Assembly: GCA_018262835.1 (NCBI GenBank)
Contig: JADFDP010000005.1
Span: forward strand, 1-64,000
DNA from: Candidatus Aminicenantota bacterium
GTDB taxonomy: Bacteria > Acidobacteriota > Aminicenantia > UBA2199
Reading direction: 5' to 3'
Length of the DNA stretch: 64,000 nucleotides
Part shown: piece after piece, positions 15,503 through 23,990 of the stretch
Layout: each line of letters starts with the position of its first letter
Position numbering within the stretch: the stretch's first letter is position 1
Made by a program: the position numbers and the translations under genes
Notes under the pieces: model-generated
Seen by the model: the letters and a program-made list of their open reading frames with translations, nothing else
Database searches by the model: none
Told to the model about the DNA's origin: nothing

Positions 15503-16942
15503 TTAGGGAAGGTCCGGCGGCTGGCGGAACAGCTCGAAACGGCCAACCGGGTCCTCGAGGCCCCACAGCTCCATGGTCATCATGGCGGGGCCGATGTCAG
15601 CCCTGGCTTCCATGAGGTTCCCGGCCCCCCTGCTCTTGAAGGTGAAGGCCAGCTTGCCGCCGGCCAGGCGGATGTGCTCGAGCGCGGTGCGCTCGGCCAG
15701 TTTTTCGGGCCCGCTGATCTCCCCGAAGACCGCGTCCCCTTTGCAGAAGAGGCGTATCTCCCAGCCGGGCTTTTCGCCGGGCTTTCCGGGCTTCGCTTGC
15801 CAGCGGCCGGCGAACGGCTGGTGGGCGGCCTCCTGCGCGAAGGCGGTGTGGGTAGCCAGCCGCTCGACCAGCTCCTCCTTGCGCAGCCCGCCCATCTCCC
15901 AGAAGGGTGCCGGCAGGGGCAGGGCGGCGATGAATCCGGCCATGGCCGCGCAGTTGAACGGCGCAAATCGCGCGCCGACGTCTCCGCCCTCCCGGATGTC
16001 GATATCCAGGATCAGGGCCGGGGCGGTGTTGGCGAAATCGAGATCGGCGATGGCGAAGTGCTTGACCTGCGGGTTCAGGCTGGTCTTGAAATGGACGACA
16101 CGGCGGCGGACGTCGAACAGCACCGACCAGTCGGGCGCTTCGGTCACGGTCAGGTTCTTCAGCACCTGGAAGCCGTAGGCCACGGCGTCCCGGCTCGCGT
16201 CGTACTCCTTCAGCATGATCGCCGTCTTGACGTAGCGCGGCACCCGGGGATCGTCCAGGCGCGGTTCATAGGCGCCGCCGAAGCCCAGGAAATAGCGCGC
16301 CAGCTCGACTTCCCGCGCGTAGAGCGTGTTGAAAAGCCCGGGGACGGGCATGGCCGCGCCCTGGTGCACGACCACCCGGCCGGCGTCGAAATCGATGCTG
16401 GCGCAGCGGCCGGCGTCGTCGCCGACGAAGAAGTGCCAGCCCCAGCCGTCGATCTCGATGGCGCTGGCGCAGCGGACCGCCTCGTCCACGGTGGAGGAGT
16501 TGTCCAGGATGTACTGCATCCACTGCATCTGGTTGAGCTTGGGCAGGGAGCTGTTCCGGGGATAGACCACCTCGGCGTTGCCCAGGCCCATCTCCCAGAT
16601 GTACAGGCCGGCTTCATTCATGCCGCCGTCGGGCAGGTCCTTGCCGAAGGTGTTGAACGTCACCGAGCCGAAGCGCGAGATCCAGGCCAGCGGGGAAGTA
16701 TTGGCGTGCGACCGGCCGGACAGCTGGCTCCAGCTGCGGCCGGTCTTGAAAACCCCGCGCTTGTTGACGAAGACAAGGCCGGGGACATCGATGCCGTTGG
16801 CGTTCAGGTTGTGGCCGTAAATAAGCTCGTTGCCATGCTGCAGCTTGAACGTGGAGCAGGCGGGAGCGGCGAGCGGGAGCAGAAAGCCCAGCGCCAGGAT
16901 CAGCGCTGCGGCCACGAGGACAAGCGGTTGATGGTGCTTCAT
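15503..16942 (-). CDS. Exported linear-amide C-N hydrolase (Ntn hydrolase, choloylglycine/penicillin acylase-like)
   Basis: A 479-residue protein. The signal peptide ends just before ACSTF; the Cys there should become the N-terminal nucleophile after processing, as in Ntn hydrolases. Next come ELIYGHNLN, FVNKRGVFKTG, then a conserved GGMNEAGLYIWEM and an Asp/Asn-rich active-site region. These enzymes hydrolyse non-peptide amide bonds, for example in bile salts, penicillins or acyl-homoserine lactones; the substrate is unknown. The ATG at 16942 (AGGAG 6 bases upstream) is chosen over an in-frame ATG at 17041 because it starts a proper signal peptide. Confidence 0.75.
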   Translation of the reverse strand: MKHHQPLVLVAAALILALGFLLPLAAPACSTFKLQHGNELIYGHNLNANGIDVPGLVFVNKRGVFKTGRSWSQLSGRSHANTSPLAWISRFGSVTFNTFGKDLPDGGMNEAGLYIWEMGLGNAEVVYPRNSSLPKLNQMQWMQYILDNSSTVDEAVRCASAIEIDGWGWHFFVGDDAGRCASIDFDAGRVVVHQGAAMPVPGLFNTLYAREVELARYFLGFGGAYEPRLDDPRVPRYVKTAIMLKEYDASRDAVAYGFQVLKNLTVTEAPDWSVLFDVRRRVVHFKTSLNPQVKHFAIADLDFANTAPALILDIDIREGGDVGARFAPFNCAAMAGFIAALPLPAPFWEMGGLRKEELVERLATHTAFAQEAAHQPFAGRWQAKPGKPGEKPGWEIRLFCKGDAVFGEISGPEKLAERTALEHIRLAGGKLAFTFKSRGAGNLMEARADIGPAMMTMELWGLEDPVGRFELFRQPPDLP

Positions 16943-17260
16943 TTCAATCTCCTGGTCAAACATTTTTTTTTGCGGCGGCGCAGGCCGCAAGTGAATCCAA
17001 CACCCGAGGCGGGAAATTGTTGCGGTTGAATCAGTGAGCATTGATCATCAGGGCTTGTCAACATGCTGTGAGCGTTGTCAAAAGGAAAGCTCCGGGGTCA
17101 GGGTTCCAGGTTCCGGAAATAAGGCGGCAGTGGATGGAATCAAGTCCGGGGTGACGCGGAACTAAAAAGGGGAATGGAGACGGTGGTTGAGTTTGTGACT
17201 TTGGCTGACACTCATGCATCCAGTGGAAAAAGCAGCAATGGAAACCCGGGGGCAATATTC
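16943..17260. other. Non-coding gap with degenerate repeat pieces
   Basis: Contains a diverged type A copy at 17169-17203 (GGGAATGGAGACGGTGG then GTTTGTGACTTTGG) and a fragment CTCCGGGGTCAGGGTTCC near 17090. No gene or clear promoter seen in the rest. Confidence 0.5.
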
Positions 17261-17605
17261 CTATTCGATCGAAACCCGGTCGCCATGACCCGGCGGCGCG
17301 GAGATGACGAGGAAGGCAAGATCCGTATTGCCGCGATTGAGCAAACGATGGGGCGATCCGGGCGGCACGGCGAAACCCTGCTGGGGGCCGAGGACCACCT
17401 CCTTGTTTTCAAGCTCCATGACGGCTTCCCCGGACAGGACGAAGAAGAACTGCTGCGCCTGTTGATGAACATGGCGGGTTTCCGTCCCGCCGGGCGGGAC
17501 GCGCTCCTGGATGACGCTGAGAGCGGGAGTTTTCAGCAGGTGCCAGCCGTCGCAGACCCCGCCCCAGGTATAGTGTTCGCTGTTTTTCTTACTGATCGCT
17601 TCCAT
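17261..17605 (-). CDS. Single-domain cupin protein
   Basis: A 114-residue cupin. Motif 1 is G(T)ETRHVHQQAQQFFFVLSG (about residues 40-59) with two His and a Gln in place of the usual Glu; motif 2 is VPPGSPHRLLNRG with the third His. It should bind one metal ion. Its start overlaps the end of the upstream PNPOx-like gene by 17 bases, so the two are co-translated. Small cupins of this kind can be isomerases, dioxygenases or binding proteins; the role is unknown. Confidence 0.8.
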   Translation of the reverse strand: MEAISKKNSEHYTWGGVCDGWHLLKTPALSVIQERVPPGGTETRHVHQQAQQFFFVLSGEAVMELENKEVVLGPQQGFAVPPGSPHRLLNRGNTDLAFLVISAPPGHGDRVSIE

Positions 17606-18092
17606 TGCTTTTTTCCGTTTTCTTGCCGCTCATGAACTCGATGTCGATGCGGCCGATGTTTGTTGCCTCGACCCGGGCGTCGGTCACCTTGGCGGCCATG
17701 ACCCGGTCGGGATCCGGCTCCAGCTGGCGGATCATCACGGCCAAAGCATGGCGCTTCTCGGTTGCGTCGGCGACGAAGCTCACCCGGCCGCTGAACTGGA
17801 CGCTGGAGAACAAATGGTCGCATTTCCCCTGCACGTAGCCGCGGTCGATGAACGCCTGGCCCCAGACGCGGTTGTTGTCTTTGAGGAAATCGATCTTTTT
17901 CCCCGCGAAGGCGCAATGGAAATAAATAGCGTTCCGCTCGTCGTCATAGCCGTGGCTGAGGGTGACGAGGTAGGGCTCGTTGTCGCGGCACATGGCGACG
18001 GTGACATAGCGGGTTTTCGCCAGGATGGCTTTCAATTCGGCGATGTCCCGGATCTCCTGTTCCTTCCGGCGCAGCGGGTGATACGATTTCAT
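17589..18092 (-). CDS. Pyridoxamine 5'-phosphate oxidase-like flavin-binding protein
   Basis: A 167-residue split-barrel protein. ILAKTRYVTVAMCRDNEPYL and NAIYFHCAFAGKKIDFLK match the NimA/PNPOx-like family that binds FMN or F420, and the later VSFVADATEKRHAL segment matches the family's second half. Members include nitroimidazole reductases and haem-degrading enzymes. GGAG lies before the ATG. It forms a two-gene unit with the cupin. Confidence 0.8.
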   Translation of the reverse strand: MKSYHPLRRKEQEIRDIAELKAILAKTRYVTVAMCRDNEPYLVTLSHGYDDERNAIYFHCAFAGKKIDFLKDNNRVWGQAFIDRGYVQGKCDHLFSSVQFSGRVSFVADATEKRHALAVMIRQLEPDPDRVMAAKVTDARVEATNIGRIDIEFMSGKKTEKSNGSDQ

Positions 18093-18219
18093 GTCGTGTT
18101 GCTCCTTTGATTTTTGCGCATCCCTTCGAAAAAATGCATTGTAGCGAAAATCGGGCAGAGAAGCAATTCAGGCAGCGGGGTCGGGTTCTGAATTGATGAA
18201 CCGGGGAAAACCGGTTTTT

Positions 18220-18250
18220 GAAAGTCGCAAAGTCAGGCGTCCCCCATTTT
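18220..18250 (-). repeat. Type A dispersed repeat, diverged
   Basis: On the minus strand AATGGGGGACGCCTGACTT then TGCGACTTT. It lies directly upstream of the OmpA gene promoter (18259). Confidence 0.6.
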
Positions 18251-18258
18251 CGCTGCGG

Positions 18259-18287
18259 TTGGCATGTGCATCGTTTTCAACTATAAT
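18259..18287 (+). promoter_or_regulatory. Promoter of the OmpA-family gene
   Basis: TTGGCA (18259-18264), 17 bases, TATAAT (18282-18287), 40 bases before the ATG at 18328. It excludes upstream in-frame start codons. Confidence 0.7.
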
Positions 18288-18327
18288 TACCTTTCATCGA
18301 AATAAACAGGCCTGGAGGAGAATAACC

Positions 18328-19158
18328 ATGAAAAAAGTATTTCGCGTCTTGCTGTCCGTTCTGTTCCTTTCCTTGCTGACCACCGCCGCATCTTTCGCGC
18401 AAAGTGATATTGCGGGAAGCAAAGACCACCCGTTGTTCAGCCGCCTGCCGGGTTTCTATATCGCCGTTTACGAGGCGAGCGATTTCAACTCGCACACCTT
18501 CTGGAACGAGAAGCGCGACCCGGTCAAGGTCGACGGCCGCTACTACCAGATCCAGTACGAGCCCAAGGCGGGAACGACCCCGCCCTCGACGCTGCAGATC
18601 CACCGCAATTACGAGAACGCCATCCGGCAGATCGGAGGCATCGTGCTGTATAGCGATGACGAGTATTCGTACATGAAGCTCGTCAAGGGTGACAAGGAGA
18701 TCTGGGTGGAGCTGACCGCCTACGGCCCCAAGCCGAACCTGGTCATCATCGAAAAGCAGGCCATGAAGCAGGACGTGCTGGCCAACGCCGACGCCTTCGC
18801 CAAGGATATCCGCAGCACCGGCCATGCGGCAGTCTACGGCATCTACTTCGACACCGGCAAGTCCGTGCTCAAGCCCGAGTCGGAAACGGCCCTGAAGGAG
18901 ATCGCCAGGCTGCTGCAGGACGATCCGGGATTGCAGGTGCACGTGGTCGGTCACACCGATAATGTCGGCGGGCTCGAAGCCAACATGAAGCTTTCCCTGG
19001 ACCGGGCCAACGCCGTGGTCCGGGACCTGACCGCCAAACGCGGCATCGTTGCCTCGCGCCTGAAGGCCGGCGGCGTCGGGCCGCTCGCCCCCGTGGCCGC
19101 GAACGATTCCGATGCCGGCAAGGCCAAGAACCGCAGGGTGGAGCTGGTCAAGCAATAA
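18328..19158 (+). CDS. OmpA-family peptidoglycan-associated protein
   Basis: A 276-residue exported protein: signal peptide MKKVFRVLLSVLFLSLL...SFA, a N-terminal domain of about 150 residues (HPLFSRLPGFYIAVYE...), then a C-terminal OmpA domain with YFDTGKSVLKPES, VVGHTDNVGG and SLDRANAV, and NRRVELV at the end. The conserved Asp and Arg that bind diaminopimelate are present. GGAGGAG 7 bases before the ATG. It should link an envelope component to peptidoglycan. The N-terminal half resembles that of many DUF4892-like proteins but I cannot confirm this. Confidence 0.85.
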   Translation: MKKVFRVLLSVLFLSLLTTAASFAQSDIAGSKDHPLFSRLPGFYIAVYEASDFNSHTFWNEKRDPVKVDGRYYQIQYEPKAGTTPPSTLQIHRNYENAIRQIGGIVLYSDDEYSYMKLVKGDKEIWVELTAYGPKPNLVIIEKQAMKQDVLANADAFAKDIRSTGHAAVYGIYFDTGKSVLKPESETALKEIARLLQDDPGLQVHVVGHTDNVGGLEANMKLSLDRANAVVRDLTAKRGIVASRLKAGGVGPLAPVAANDSDAGKAKNRRVELVKQ

Positions 19159-19222
19159 ACACGAGGGGCCGTTCTTGAAATAACCGTTTTTCTGCAGTGG
19201 ACCCCTGGGCCCGGAGCCGGGC

Positions 19223-19264
19223 TTGACAATCCCGTTTTTATATAGTAGCATTACAATATACTAT
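19223..19264 (+). promoter_or_regulatory. padR promoter with overlapping palindrome
   Basis: TTGACA (19223-19228), 17 bases, TAGCAT (19246-19251), 11 bases before the ATG, with no Shine-Dalgarno. Inverted arms ATAGTA (19242-19247) and TACTAT (19259-19264) span the -10 box and reach the start codon, a position suited to autorepression. Confidence 0.5.
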
Positions 19265-19808
19265 GAATACAATAACAAACAAGGAAGCGGCGCTGCTGAA
19301 CCTGCTGTCTGAAAAACCCAAGCATGCCTACGAGATCGAGCAGGACATCCAGGAGCGCGACATGCGCTTCTGGACGGAGATTTCCATGTCCTCGGTCTAC
19401 AAGCTGCTCAACAAGCTCGAAGCGCAGCAGTTGCTCAGGAGCACGGTCAGGCTTTCAAAAAAGCAGGTGGCCCAGAAAATATACACGCTGACGGCCAGGG
19501 GCAGGAAGGCGTTCCGGGACAAGTTGCTGCTCCTGCTATCGACCTGGGAGGCAAGCAAGCATCCGCTGGACATCGGCCTGGCCAGCCTGTGGCTGCTGGG
19601 CAGCGAGGAGGCGATCGCCCTGCTGACGAAATACGGCGAGCACCTGGAGCGCATGCGGGTCTGCTACGCCGAGCTCGAAAAATACCTCAAGGAGCACCAG
19701 TGCCCGCCCGGCAACGTACAGCTGGCGACCCGGCGGCTGCATATGCTGGGCGGCGAGAAAAAATGGCTGCAGGAGTTCATCCAGGAGCTGCAAGATGAAA
19801 AAAAGTAG
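19263..19808 (+). CDS. PadR-family transcriptional regulator
   Basis: A 181-residue protein with a PadR winged helix: AALLNLLSEKPKHAYEIEQD, then SSVYKLLNKLEAQQLL and a wing ending IYTLTARGRKAF, followed by a C-terminal helical dimerisation domain (about 90-178). PadR proteins repress genes for stress and multidrug resistance. The neighbour 48 bases downstream is a UvrA-like ATPase; this PadR/UvrA-like pairing suggests control of a resistance function. Its start lies within the predicted operator and lacks a ribosome site. Confidence 0.85.
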   Translation: MNTITNKEAALLNLLSEKPKHAYEIEQDIQERDMRFWTEISMSSVYKLLNKLEAQQLLRSTVRLSKKQVAQKIYTLTARGRKAFRDKLLLLLSTWEASKHPLDIGLASLWLLGSEEAIALLTKYGEHLERMRVCYAELEKYLKEHQCPPGNVQLATRRLHMLGGEKKWLQEFIQELQDEKK

Positions 19809-19856
19809 CTTGACGGCCCCGGCGGCGGGATTTTCGGGGACGGGAGCGGCCAAGCA

Positions 19857-22121
19857 ATGAACGGCAGTATCGTCATCACCAACGCCAGCACCCATAACCT
19901 GAAGAACGTTTCCCTGAAGATACCGAAAAAAAAGATCGTCGCCTTCACCGGCGTGTCCGGGTCGGGCAAATCCTCCCTGGTGTTCGACACGATCTACACC
20001 GAGGCGCAGCGGCAGCTGATCGAAACGTTCTCCTCGTTCGCCCGGGCGCGCCTGCCCAAGCTGTCCCGGCCCCCGGTGGACGAGATACGCAATATTTCGA
20101 CGGCCATCGTCATCGACCAGAAGCGCATGGGCGTGAACCTGCGCAGCACGGTCGGGACGGTCACCGAGATCAGCACCTACCTGCGCCTGCTCTTCTCCCG
20201 CTGCGGCGACCGCTTCATCGGCCCCTCCTTCATGTTCGGCTTCAACCATCCCCAGGGCATGTGCCCCGACTGCAAGGGGATCGGCCAGATGATCTCCGTG
20301 GACGTCGACCGCCTGATCCGCTGGGAGAAAACGATCCGCGAGGGGGCCATCGATCATCCCGATTACCGCGTCGGCGGCTGGCACTGGCGCGAGATCATGG
20401 CCATGGACCTGTTCCCGGTCGACACGCCCCTGCGGGATTTCAGCGAGCGGGACCGGCAGCGCTTCCTCTACGCCGAGGCCATCCCCGTCGAAAAAAGGCA
20501 TGGCGCGGGCATCTACACGAAAAACTTCGAGGGCGTGGCCCGCAAGCTGCAGCGGCTGCACCTGAGCAAGCCGGCGGAGCAGCTGAACAAGCCCAGGCGC
20601 TCCGCTTACGATAAATATTTCGTGCAGCAGGAGTGCCCCGGCTGCGGCGGCAGCCGCATCAGCGGCCTGGCGCGCTCCGTGCGCGTCAACGGCAAGAACA
20701 TCGCCGAGCTGTCGCAAATGGAGCTGGGCGACCTGGACGGGTTCCTGGCCGCGGTGGCGGGCGACATCGCCAGGCCGCTGGTGGCGAAAGCAAGGCAAAT
20801 TCTCTCGCACCTGATCGAGATCGGCGTCGGCTACCTGTCGCTGAGCCGGCCGGTGTCCACCCTCTCCGGCGGCGAAAGCCAGCGGGTCAAGATGGCGCGG
20901 CAGCTGGACTGCGACCTGGTCGACATGATGTACATCCTCGACGAACCGTCCATCGGGCTCCATGCCAAGGACATCGGCCAATTGCTGGAAATGCTGCGCC
21001 AGCTCAAGGACAAGGGAAATACCGTGCTGATCGTCGAGCATGATCCCGCCGTCATGGCCTGCGCCGAGCATATCGTGGACATCGGGCCCGGGGCGGGCAG
21101 CCTGGGCGGAGAGATCGTTTTTTCGGGCTCGTTCAACGACCTGAAAAAACAGGCGCACAACCTGACCGCGCATTATTTGAACAAAAGGGAACCGACGCGT
21201 CGCGAACGCAAAAAATGGACCGACGCCATCGAGATCCGCGATGCCGCCCTGCATAACCTGAAGAACATCTCCACCCGGATTCCCCGAGGCGTGCTAACGT
21301 GCATCACCGGGGTCGCCGGCTCGGGCAAAAGCAGCCTGATCAACGACTGCTTCCTGGCCCGCAACCGCGAGGCCGTCATTGTCGACCAGTCGCCGGTCGG
21401 CCGCAGTTCGCGCTCCAATCCCCTGACCTATATCGGCGTATTCGAAGCGGTGCGCCGGGAGTTCGCCAGGGCCGTGAACAGGCCGGCAGCCCTGTTCAGC
21501 TTCAATTCCAGGGGCGCCTGCCCGAAATGCAGGGGACTCGGCGCCATCGCCGTGGAAATGAGCTTCCTGGACGAGGTCAAGATCGTCTGCGACGAATGCC
21601 AGGGGAAACGATACACGGAGGAGGTCCTGGCCTTGACGGTCAAGGGCAAGAATATCCATGACGTCCTCGGTATGACGGCCAGGGAAGCCATCGATTATTT
21701 TTCCGGCCAGGAGATCAAGAGAAAGCTGCAGGTGCTGTGCGCCGTGGGCCTGGAATATCTTGAGCTCGGGCAGCCCCTGAGCACCCTCTCAGGCGGCGAA
21801 TGCCAGCGGATCAAGCTGGCGTCCGAGCTGCACAAGAAAGGCCGAGTCTATATCATGGACGAGCCGACGACCGGCCTGCATATGGCCGACATCGACAAGC
21901 TGCTGGGCATCATCCGCGACCTGGTGAAGCAGGACAACACGGTGATCGTCATCGAGCACAACCTGGACGTGATCCGCCAGGCCGATTGGATCATCGACCT
22001 CGGCCCCGAAGGCGGCAGCAGGGGCGGGGAGATCGTTTTCGCGGGAACCCCGGAAGACCTGATCCAATGTGACAGCAGTCATACGGGAAAGTACCTGAAC
22101 GACTACTGCCGCGGCTGCTGA
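19857..22121 (+). CDS. UvrA-like ABC ATPase lacking the UvrB-binding domain
   Basis: A 754-residue protein (UvrA is about 940). It has two ABC modules: Walker A GVSGSGKSS (32-40) and GVAGSGKSS (485-493), signatures LSGGESQR (336-343) and LSGGECQR (644-651), Walker B LDEPSIGLH (361-369) and MDEPTTGLH (667-675). Zinc-finger pairs are at CPDC (136)/CPGC (260) and CPKC (555)/CDEC (578). Between LLFSRCG (111-117) and FGFNHPQG (127-134) the UvrB-binding domain of true UvrA is absent. It resembles UvrA2-type proteins linked to resistance to DNA-binding drugs, so it probably works without UvrB. Follows padR. Confidence 0.85.
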   Translation: MNGSIVITNASTHNLKNVSLKIPKKKIVAFTGVSGSGKSSLVFDTIYTEAQRQLIETFSSFARARLPKLSRPPVDEIRNISTAIVIDQKRMGVNLRSTVGTVTEISTYLRLLFSRCGDRFIGPSFMFGFNHPQGMCPDCKGIGQMISVDVDRLIRWEKTIREGAIDHPDYRVGGWHWREIMAMDLFPVDTPLRDFSERDRQRFLYAEAIPVEKRHGAGIYTKNFEGVARKLQRLHLSKPAEQLNKPRRSAYDKYFVQQECPGCGGSRISGLARSVRVNGKNIAELSQMELGDLDGFLAAVAGDIARPLVAKARQILSHLIEIGVGYLSLSRPVSTLSGGESQRVKMARQLDCDLVDMMYILDEPSIGLHAKDIGQLLEMLRQLKDKGNTVLIVEHDPAVMACAEHIVDIGPGAGSLGGEIVFSGSFNDLKKQAHNLTAHYLNKREPTRRERKKWTDAIEIRDAALHNLKNISTRIPRGVLTCITGVAGSGKSSLINDCFLARNREAVIVDQSPVGRSSRSNPLTYIGVFEAVRREFARAVNRPAALFSFNSRGACPKCRGLGAIAVEMSFLDEVKIVCDECQGKRYTEEVLALTVKGKNIHDVLGMTAREAIDYFSGQEIKRKLQVLCAVGLEYLELGQPLSTLSGGECQRIKLASELHKKGRVYIMDEPTTGLHMADIDKLLGIIRDLVKQDNTVIVIEHNLDVIRQADWIIDLGPEGGSRGGEIVFAGTPEDLIQCDSSHTGKYLNDYCRGC

Positions 22122-22153
22122 GCTCCGGGGTCATAGGCTTCGAGGGGCGGGGA

Positions 22154-22747
22154 TTACTTCGCCACCATGACGACCCTGGCGCGCAGCTCGTCGGGCAGGA
22201 CCTGGAAGACGGCATATTTTTTAAGCTTGACCAGGGCGGCCTCTTTTTTCTCCGGGCTCATCTTGGCGAGCTTGAAATTCTTTTTGCCGACCAGCAAGCC
22301 GACCAGGCCTCCGGCCGTGGAGGTCAAGACCGCGATCAGGGCCCCGGTGATCAGGGCCGCCGCCACGACAATGGGCACGATCAGGATGGCGGCGATGGCG
22401 TTCTCCTGGTCGGTCTTTATCGACGCGATCAGCAGCGCAGCCAGCCCGACGCCGATCCCCAGCCCGACCAGCATACCGATGCCGGCCTTGCTTTTCTTGA
22501 TGCTGACGCGCTCGACCTCGGGGAAGGCGATCCCCAGCAGTTCGCCGCTCTCCCTTTCCTTGAGCACGAGCAGCTCCCGGTCGACGTAGAGCATGGTGCC
22601 TTTGTATGCGGCTCCCCGGGCATGGATCGTCACCTTGTTGCTGCGGATCTTCTTTTCGCCGGCGAAGATGGAAACGGGAAAGGCCAGCGCCAGGACAAGG
22701 ACCAGGCTGAGCCCCCTGCCGGCAAGACGTAGATCGGATCGGGTCAT
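22154..22747 (-). CDS. Exported protein with glycine-zipper-like hydrophobic segments
   Basis: A 197-residue protein: signal peptide ending ...FPVSIFAGE, a small beta-rich part (IHARGAAYKGTMLYVDRELLVLKERE in two strands), then long Gly/Ala/Ile-rich stretches (about 95-160) that look like two membrane or glycine-zipper helices, and a charged C-terminal KKFKLAKMSPEKKEAAL-type tail. No family recognised. The start at 22747 has GGAGG 6 bases upstream; the frame extends to 22849 but without signal peptide features. Convergent with the UvrA-like gene, with a repeat fragment between. Confidence 0.65.
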   Translation of the reverse strand: MTRSDLRLAGRGLSLVLVLALAFPVSIFAGEKKIRSNKVTIHARGAAYKGTMLYVDRELLVLKERESGELLGIAFPEVERVSIKKSKAGIGMLVGLGIGVGLAALLIASIKTDQENAIAAILIVPIVVAAALITGALIAVLTSTAGGLVGLLVGKKNFKLAKMSPEKKEAALVKLKKYAVFQVLPDELRARVVMVAK

Positions 22748-22898
22748 TTTTTCCTCCCGCAAGATGCCTTTCGCCTCTGCTTTCATCAGCCGGTACGAGG
22801 CGGCGGTTGCTTCATTGGCTATGTACCATGAACCACTCCCTGCTGTCAATCGGCGCTAACGTAAAATATTTTTCGCACATTTGCGCAGCATCCGTTTT

Positions 22899-23684
22899 TC
22901 AATCGCGCTGCATCAGGAAAAAAACGTGCCCGTAATAAGCCGAATACTTGCGGTACAGATCGATCTCCGTCTGGATGGCGGCGAGCATCGCCATTTTTTC
23001 CGGATCCGCGGCGTGCTGCGCCCGCAGCGCGGGCAGGCGGGCTCCAAGCGGGTTATAATACAAATCCCACCAGGCCGATTCCGGCAATGGGAAGTGGCCG
23101 ATCTCTTTGTAGCCGCAGGCCCGGATCATGGCCAGGTTGGCGCTCACGTCGGTCATGGCGGGATACTCGCCGGCAAAGAAACGGCGGCATGCGGCCGGCG
23201 CATCGGGCCTGAACCAGGTTATCTCGCCGATCGCCAGCAGCCCGTCCGCCGCCAGCATGGGGCGCCAGGCGGTCAGGCCGGCGCGGAATCCCATGATAAA
23301 GATGGCGCCCTCGCACCAGATCAGGTCGAACACCCCCTCCTCCGGTCCCAGGTCATGCATGTCTTTGAGTCGGGTCCGGATTTTATCGGCAACGCCGGCG
23401 GCCTCGGCCCTACGCTGGAGCTCATCCAGGTAAGGCTGGTGATTGTCCACGGCCAGGATCGTCCCGGCGATGTCCTTTGCCAGCCGGATCGTTTGCCCGC
23501 CGTTCCCGCAGCCGATATCCAGCACCCGCAATTTACGGGAACGAAAATCCTTCCCGGCGGATGATTTTGTCTCGAGCATCATGGCCAGCGCTTTTTTCGT
23601 TGACGCATCGTCTCCGGCCCCCAGGCGGGGCAACTGGGCGGAAAATATCTCGTGAATGAAATTCATTTGTTCTTGCATATCCAT
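22899..23684 (-). CDS. Class I SAM-dependent methyltransferase
   Basis: A 261-residue Rossmann methyltransferase: motif I LDIGCGNGGQTI (about 55-66), the acidic end of strand 2 AVDNHQPYL, motif post-II DLIWCEGAIFIMGF, and GLLAIGEITWF. The closest group looks like methyltransferases acting on small molecules. The C-terminal third (FAGEYPAMTDVSANLAMIRACGY...) fits the same family. AAGGAG 8 bases before the ATG. Single gene; substrate unknown. Confidence 0.85.
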   Translation of the reverse strand: MDMQEQMNFIHEIFSAQLPRLGAGDDASTKKALAMMLETKSSAGKDFRSRKLRVLDIGCGNGGQTIRLAKDIAGTILAVDNHQPYLDELQRRAEAAGVADKIRTRLKDMHDLGPEEGVFDLIWCEGAIFIMGFRAGLTAWRPMLAADGLLAIGEITWFRPDAPAACRRFFAGEYPAMTDVSANLAMIRACGYKEIGHFPLPESAWWDLYYNPLGARLPALRAQHAADPEKMAMLAAIQTEIDLYRKYSAYYGHVFFLMQRD

Positions 23685-23955
23685 TGTTATTGTCTCCTTT
23701 TTTTGTGTGAAAACGGAATCACCCGCTTCATTTGTCAGGAATTGTTTTTGCCGGGAGAAATCGCACTCTCCATTCCGTCATCGGCGAGACGGTTGTCCTC
23801 ACTTCGATGACGCGGCCGGGCCATGCGAATTTCTAGTTGGTTACAAGTACCATGTGCGGCCATTTTATCACAGCGAATCTTTTTGTCAATTTTCGCAAGC
23901 AGTTAAAGTGGCCTTGGTGCCTATTGCCTTTTTCCTTTTGCTTTTTGAGCAACTC
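23685..23955. other. Non-coding stretch, nothing recognised
   Basis: Between the methyltransferase and the divergent exported-protein gene. Moderately AT-rich toward the right. I see no repeat, RNA gene or convincing palindrome; the promoter of the next gene follows at 23956. Confidence 0.4.
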
Positions 23956-23984
23956 TTGACTATCTCTCTCTCCATCCATACAAT
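23956..23984 (+). promoter_or_regulatory. Promoter of the 23991 gene, leaderless layout
   Basis: TTGACT (23956-23961), 17 bases, TACAAT (23979-23984), then only 6 bases to the ATG at 23991; no Shine-Dalgarno. Confidence 0.6.
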
Positions 23985-23990
23985 CGATCA

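Noticed and set aside
15314-17029. A 571-residue open frame on the plus strand
   Set aside because: Antisense to the Ntn amidase, which has a signal peptide, ribosome site and catalytic Cys.
19536-21254. A 572-residue open frame on the minus strand
   Set aside because: Antisense shadow of padR and the UvrA-like gene.
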